This document shows, in pieces, positions 22,962 to 26,326 of a DNA stretch of 26,326 bases (its first letter is position 1; each line of letters opens with the position of its first letter). The DNA comes from a virus. The translations under genes and the position numbers were made by a program. Where the stretch lies: IMG/VR virus record IMGVR_UViG_3300044675_004833, positions 1 through 26,326 of that record; one strand, 5' to 3'. The notes under the pieces were generated by a model. It was not told where the DNA came from, did no database searches, and saw only the letters and a list, made by a program, of their open reading frames with translations.

Positions 22962-23429
22962 ATGACATATTCATACCAATACATTCACAATCATCCAGGT
23001 AATCCATTCATTAATATCTACTATCAAGATAAATACGTTCACATTAATTCAGATGATGTAACTAGAGATTATGTAATTAAGATTTACTTCACGTTACTTA
23101 AGTTTAATGATGTTGAAGTACAACCTAAGTTAGCTGAGTTATATGAGATAGCTAAATCAGAAGGATGTGAAAATATTAACTTCGATAGAACTAGTTATCA
23201 TGACTTAGATAGAATTGCGCTAACTAAGGATAAGTCTGCGCGATTTATAATTGCGTTAGTTAAATGTAACGGAGAATTAACTAGTTATATTGTATGGGGT
23301 GATGATAGGTTAGCAGACAGAAGTAGAAGTATGAGTTGCCGCATTAAATTACCTTATGATAAACGTGAGCAATTTGAGACATTAAGTGGTTTAACGTTAC
23401 ATGAAATAGAAGTAGTTGTAGGAAATTAA
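22962..23429 (+). CDS. hypothetical protein, 155 aa
   Basis: No family recognised. An in-frame ATG at 22893 exists, but that extension overlaps the previous gene by 68 nt, so the start at 22962 (MTYSYQYIHNHPGNPF) is preferred. It is a strand-rich domain with many Tyr and Asp. It stops 2 nt before the next start. Confidence 0.6.
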   Translation: MTYSYQYIHNHPGNPFINIYYQDKYVHINSDDVTRDYVIKIYFTLLKFNDVEVQPKLAELYEIAKSEGCENINFDRTSYHDLDRIALTKDKSARFIIALVKCNGELTSYIVWGDDRLADRSRSMSCRIKLPYDKREQFETLSGLTLHEIEVVVGN

Positions 23430-23431
23430 TT

Positions 23432-24112
23432 ATGCAAGTTTACAATGCAATAGTATTACGTAATTTACCTGAATGTCGAGGTGAAGATGTAGATTACTCA
23501 TTCTATCCTGGAGATAAAGTAATATTAACCATTGAAGATAATGGTGTTATGTGGATTAATGAGATAGGACATAATCCCGCAACTAGTATTGAAGTAGATG
23601 AAGATAATGTAGCTTACTTTAAAAGTGATAACTTATTTGAGTTATTAGAAAGACGAGTTAATTACGATCTACAACATGATTTAGATGGAGTAGATAAATA
23701 TCTAAATGATTTAGCTAGTGTAATCAAATCACATAGAACTACAGTTAAGTTAACTAGAGATAAGTTAAATAAAATAACTGATGATGAAGTAACTGTAATT
23801 AAAGATAAGTTAGATAGTGCGTTTAATTTAACGTGGTTTACTGAAAATAATGAACTTAATTGTATTCAATTTAAAACTTCATTCAAATCTATAAATTTAC
23901 GAATTTATCATTTTCATGATAATCGTAAATTCATACTATATATTAATTCAATGTCTGATATTGATGACGAAATAGGAAATACAATTGACAGTTGTGTATC
24001 TACCGATTTAGATGAAGTAATAAACCACATCTCTACTTTTTTCTTACGTCTAAAAGATTCCGTTAATTATTTAGAGGTTAATAATGCAGCTATTCATACC
24101 ATCGCGGATTAA
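23432..24112 (+). CDS. hypothetical protein, 226 aa
   Basis: No family recognised. The N-terminus may be a small barrel (DYSFYPGDKVILTIEDNG). The middle is helical with charged repeats, and the C-terminus has alternating strands. The downstream gene overlaps by 29 nt, with its ribosome binding site inside this gene. Confidence 0.6.
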   Translation: MQVYNAIVLRNLPECRGEDVDYSFYPGDKVILTIEDNGVMWINEIGHNPATSIEVDEDNVAYFKSDNLFELLERRVNYDLQHDLDGVDKYLNDLASVIKSHRTTVKLTRDKLNKITDDEVTVIKDKLDSAFNLTWFTENNELNCIQFKTSFKSINLRIYHFHDNRKFILYINSMSDIDDEIGNTIDSCVSTDLDEVINHISTFFLRLKDSVNYLEVNNAAIHTIAD

Positions 24113-25094
24113 AGTTGGATTTCAAGTTAGAAGTGAATGTTTCACTAAGCAATTAGCTTATATCATCTACTATGATGCTACTGGTAAGTTACGCAAAGAG
24201 AAGTCATTTAATGGTTGGATAGATACGACTATCCCTACATTAGAGTTAGATAATACTCCTCGATCTGGTTTCATTCTAAATAAGGATGTAACTAGAGATA
24301 GTTGGTCACACTATTCAAGTGGTAGATCAATGATTCGAGTATACGATGATAGAGGATTTGAATTTGAGATAACACCATCTAATCTACTATTCATATTAAT
24401 GAATACTAACTGCAATAAGCGAGAGTTAGAAGGTGAATTTATCTATGCTTGGGATGGTAAGGAATTAGTATTACTACCAGCTAACTGTGAAGAATATAAA
24501 GCTGCCAATCAATTCACATCTCTTCAAGGTAAGAAAATAAGTGTGCGGGATTTAGTACCTGGATGTATCTATCAAACTAAAAAGCAAGTTAACTTAACTT
24601 ATCTTGGTAAGTATGATTGGTATGATTACAACTGGTGTGATTCTAGTTATGACTTAGTTAAGAGATATGTGTTTATTGATGATAATAATAAGTTAGTTCC
24701 TCTAACTGGATTAACTAGTTTATCAGTTAGGTTAAGTGAGTTACCTGTAGATAACTATGTTGACTTACTAGAGATAATGAACTGTAGTAAAAACATATCT
24801 CTTATAAGTCATGTATCTCTAACTCAATTAACTCCTACTAATGATAAACGTTATGTATATAAAGAGATTAATGGTCATATCTATGGTTATTATCTACAGG
24901 GTTATCTTCCATTAATTTCAGATTACGTTGTGTTAAGTTACTGTAAGTTAATTACAGTTAGTAACAATGCAGTTAACACAACTGAAGTTAGTTGTCATGA
25001 TAAATACATAACAGTAACTAAAGATGATTTATTAATGAACTATTCTGATTTAGTAGTTCATTTAGTTAACGGTAAACAATACATTCAAGGATAG
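24084..25094 (+). CDS. conserved phage protein of unknown function, 336 aa
   Basis: The sequence IPSRIKVGFQ...LAYIIYYDATGKLRKEKS and the later block RGFEFEITPSNLLFILMN, then YAWDGKELVLLPAN, match a protein I have seen in many large phages without a known function. It looks like a compact alpha/beta fold. GAGG at about 24073 precedes the start. The C-terminal 120 residues diverge more. It is followed in one operon by the coiled-coil protein. Confidence 0.7.
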   Translation: MQLFIPSRIKVGFQVRSECFTKQLAYIIYYDATGKLRKEKSFNGWIDTTIPTLELDNTPRSGFILNKDVTRDSWSHYSSGRSMIRVYDDRGFEFEITPSNLLFILMNTNCNKRELEGEFIYAWDGKELVLLPANCEEYKAANQFTSLQGKKISVRDLVPGCIYQTKKQVNLTYLGKYDWYDYNWCDSSYDLVKRYVFIDDNNKLVPLTGLTSLSVRLSELPVDNYVDLLEIMNCSKNISLISHVSLTQLTPTNDKRYVYKEINGHIYGYYLQGYLPLISDYVVLSYCKLITVSNNAVNTTEVSCHDKYITVTKDDLLMNYSDLVVHLVNGKQYIQG

Positions 25095-25102
25095 TGAAAC
25101 AT

Positions 25103-25531
25103 ATGTCTGATATTAAAGTTCAAGAATTACTCGATATCGTAAATAAGAAGAAAGCTGAAATCGCGGCACTTGAAGTTAAACCTAATTGGGTTACTAATTG
25201 TGCATTTAAATGGTTTGTTGATGCTAATGCTATTGTTAATATTCAAACTGCAAATGAACAACAAATACTAGACATACTTGTTTTCTTACTTAATAAAGAA
25301 GTTATGCACACTAGAGCAACTGAAATATTAGGTTTAGATAATAAGTTTACTTATCTAGGTTACACATTAAATGAATGGACAATTGATCTTAAAACTAGAT
25401 TAAGTAGATTAAGTATCAGTACGAAGAAGAGTGAGTTGGCTACATTAGAGAAACGTCTAAATAACTTAATGAGTGCGGATCTTAAAACTCAATTAGAGTT
25501 AGATGAGATAACTAAGTTACTTAATAATTAA
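25103..25531 (+). CDS. coiled-coil protein, about 142 aa
   Basis: No family recognised. I chose ATG 25103 over GTG 25094, since GTG shares its base with the previous stop. Two helical segments at the N- and C-termini (LLDIVNKKKAEIAAL and LATLEKRLNNLMSADLKTQ) look like a pair of coiled coils around a more compact middle. The gene ends before a perfect palindrome and could be a scaffold or adaptor. Confidence 0.6.
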   Translation: MSDIKVQELLDIVNKKKAEIAALEVKPNWVTNCAFKWFVDANAIVNIQTANEQQILDILVFLLNKEVMHTRATEILGLDNKFTYLGYTLNEWTIDLKTRLSRLSISTKKSELATLEKRLNNLMSADLKTQLELDEITKLLNN

Positions 25532-25542
25532 ACACTTTAACT

Positions 25543-25560
25543 AGGGGTTAATTAACCCCT
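25543..25560. terminator. 18-bp perfect palindrome between genes
   Basis: AGGGGTTAATTAACCCCT is a perfect 18-bp palindrome. As RNA it could give a stem closed by a tight AATT loop, and as DNA it could be a binding site for a dimer. It lies 12 nt after the stop at 25531 and 8 nt before the Thg1-like start. There is no T-run. Confidence 0.55.
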
Positions 25561-25568
25561 GTACTATT

Positions 25569-26036
25569 ATGGATTCACTTGGAGATAGAATTAAAGGTTA
25601 TTACGAGAGTAGATGTACTCACTATTTAACTAGACGTACACCTGTTATCATACGTCTCGATGGTAAAGCGTTTCATACATACACTAAACCATTGAAGAAT
25701 AAGTTTGATGCTAACTTAATTAATGTTATGAATTTAACAGCTATTAAGTTATGTGAGGAAATTCAAGATGTACAAGTTGCTTATATTCAATCAGATGAAA
25801 TAAGTTTACTATTACATGACTATAAAGAGATAACTAGTGAAGTACAAGAGTTATGTTTTCAACAAGGCTATAACTGGAATGATTTATCTACTTCAAATAA
25901 ACGTGGTAGATGTGTAGTTAAAAGTTATTATAATGTCGGTGATACAACTAGAAGTAGTTGGATTATTGATAATAAAATACCTGAGTTTACTAAAGATAGA
26001 AATTACATTGAGAAGTATTATGCAATTAACACCTGA
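25569..26036 (+). CDS. Thg1-like tRNA guanylyltransferase with central deletion
   Basis: The N-terminal palm matches Thg1/TLP enzymes: RLDGKAF at residues 29-35 (Asp31) and QSDEISLLL at 74-82 (Asp76, Glu77), the metal-binding acids. The C-terminal part also matches (VQELCFQQGYNWNDL, KRGRCVVK, then the FTKDRNYIEK end). Known family members are about 240-270 residues. Here only 155 residues are present because the segment between LLLHDY and ITSEVQELCF (about 80-90 residues in the family, including the SVxAS and HFNNLYN-type blocks) is absent, in frame. The enzymes add nucleotides 3'-5' to tRNA 5' ends. Whether this short form works is doubtful. It lies about 6.6 kb after the RNA ligase/kinase pair. 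Confidence 0.8.
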   Translation: MDSLGDRIKGYYESRCTHYLTRRTPVIIRLDGKAFHTYTKPLKNKFDANLINVMNLTAIKLCEEIQDVQVAYIQSDEISLLLHDYKEITSEVQELCFQQGYNWNDLSTSNKRGRCVVKSYYNVGDTTRSSWIIDNKIPEFTKDRNYIEKYYAINT

Positions 26037-26238
26037 ATTAGAAGAACATTTAGATAAGTTAGTTAAGTTAATTAAAGATGAGACGTATGACTTATTTCAA
26101 TTAAGTTCATCATATAATAACTACATTATAGATATGGTACTTGAAGGAGATGAAGTTCTAGTAACTCTAATTGATTATAAAGGTGATATAGAACATAGAT
26201 TAACAATACATGGAGTAGTTCATCATGCACATAAGTAA
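26020..26238 (+). CDS. hypothetical protein, 72 aa
   Basis: No family recognised. An ATG at 25933 is in frame but overlaps the Thg1-like gene deeply. At 26020 the overlap is 17 nt and GAGAAG precedes it. It is acidic and helical at the N-terminus (LTPELEEHLDKLVKLIKDE), then strand-rich. The last codons overlap the next gene. Confidence 0.55.
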   Translation: MQLTPELEEHLDKLVKLIKDETYDLFQLSSSYNNYIIDMVLEGDEVLVTLIDYKGDIEHRLTIHGVVHHAHK

Positions 26239-26326
26239 AGATCAATTAGAAGCGTTATTGTTAATTGGTTTAGAGTTTGCAGAATGTTCATTTGACGATA
26301 ATGAGAAACTAGATGATTTAAAAACT
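26225..26326 (+). CDS. hypothetical protein, 3' partial
   Basis: The ATG at 26225 overlaps the previous gene by 14 nt and opens 34 codons that run to the end of the window (MHISKDQLEALLLIGLEF onward). It is acidic. The stop lies outside, so the size is unknown. Confidence 0.45.
   Translation, partial: MHISKDQLEALLLIGLEFAECSFDDNEKLDDLKT

Larger units (their letters stand above)
2125..25289. repeat. dispersed 9-mer GTAAGAAAA, 22 exact copies on both strands
   Basis: Exact copies on + start at 2672, 3801, 7492, 10385, 12476, 15421, 16370, 18251, 18689, 21175, 22070 and 24529. On - (TTTTCTTAC as read on +) they start at 2125, 4260, 10163, 11221, 13807, 16401, 18417, 19851, 24039 and 25281. Fewer than one copy on both strands would be expected by chance at this composition (my rough estimate is 0.7). 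Copies occur in all three codon frames (V-R-K, S/G-K-K, F-L-T), in short proteins of unrelated families, and in non-coding or broken genes. One-mismatch copies occur at 1569 (+), 8802, 20144 and 21745 (-). Flanks share no further motif except A-rich DNA after the last A. Confidence 0.9.

Noticed and set aside
2125-25289. GTAAGAAAA as a phage promoter element
   Set aside because: Copies occur equally on both strands although nearly all genes are on +, and they lie mostly inside genes instead of upstream of starts.
1-26326. CRISPR array or insertion sequence
   Set aside because: No regularly spaced direct repeats, transposase, or terminal inverted repeats were seen. The GTAAGAAAA copies are irregularly spaced and in both orientations.
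1-26326. TGA reassigned to Trp in this phage
   Set aside because: Many genes end in TGA at overlapping ATGA junctions, and Trp is encoded by TGG throughout, so TGA works as a stop. Only two frames show an internal TGA.

Overview
The window is about one-third G+C by eye and almost completely coding. Roughly fifty short genes lie on the + strand with 4-29 nt overlaps (ATGA and TAATG junctions) and only one clear gene lies on the - strand. Small genes of unknown function are mixed with DNA-annealing, RNA-repair and AAA+ proteins. No ribosomal, metabolic or structural virion genes and no tRNAs were seen. This is an early/middle, nucleic-acid-metabolism block of a large double-stranded DNA phage. 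A broken antirepressor-like reading frame and its intact neighbour at 19616-20695 remind me of proteins common in filamentous cyanobacteria and their phages, so a cyanobacterial host is possible but not shown.

Layout. 1-2277: the end of a membrane protein, two unknown proteins, a Dam-like DNA adenine methyltransferase and a possible 25-residue ORF. 2290-7081: two tandem copies of a bicistron, a MoxR-like AAA+ ATPase followed by a von Willebrand A (VWA) MIDAS protein. 7082-8656: an unknown protein and a third AAA+ ATPase. 8688-12241: small genes, including a membrane-anchored helix-turn-helix protein, an ATP-grasp enzyme, and two ORFs each interrupted by one stop codon. 12217-12570 (-): a membrane/coiled-coil protein. 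12557-15749: a possible nucleotidyltransferase-PcfJ fusion, a ClpS-like N-degron adaptor, and a tandem pair of small paralogues. 15757-18963: a Sak4-like ATPase, then RNA ligase 1 and polynucleotide kinase/phosphatase, which form the T4-type tRNA repair pair. 19275-19428: a structured non-coding stretch. 19616-20956: antirepressor remnant and intact neighbours. 21048-22644: SSB, an exported protein, and a PD-(D/E)XK exonuclease. 22655-26326: unknown proteins and a Thg1-like tRNA guanylyltransferase that lacks its central region.

The Sak4-like ATPase, SSB and exonuclease would make a single-strand annealing/recombination set. RNA ligase, kinase/phosphatase and the Thg1-like protein all point to tRNA-end repair. 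The AAA+/VWA pairs probably act as protein or metal-complex remodellers.

The most striking feature belongs to no gene. The 9-mer GTAAGAAAA occurs 22 times exactly, 12 on + and 10 on -, where fewer than one copy is expected. It occurs in all reading frames and in non-coding DNA, and its orientation alternates along the sequence at 18 of 21 steps. This looks like a dispersed DNA-level signal comparable in behaviour to uptake sequences, Chi sites or HIP1. A second recurring feature is a set of compact G/C-clamped hairpins between genes, most of them ending 8-10 nt before the next start codon.
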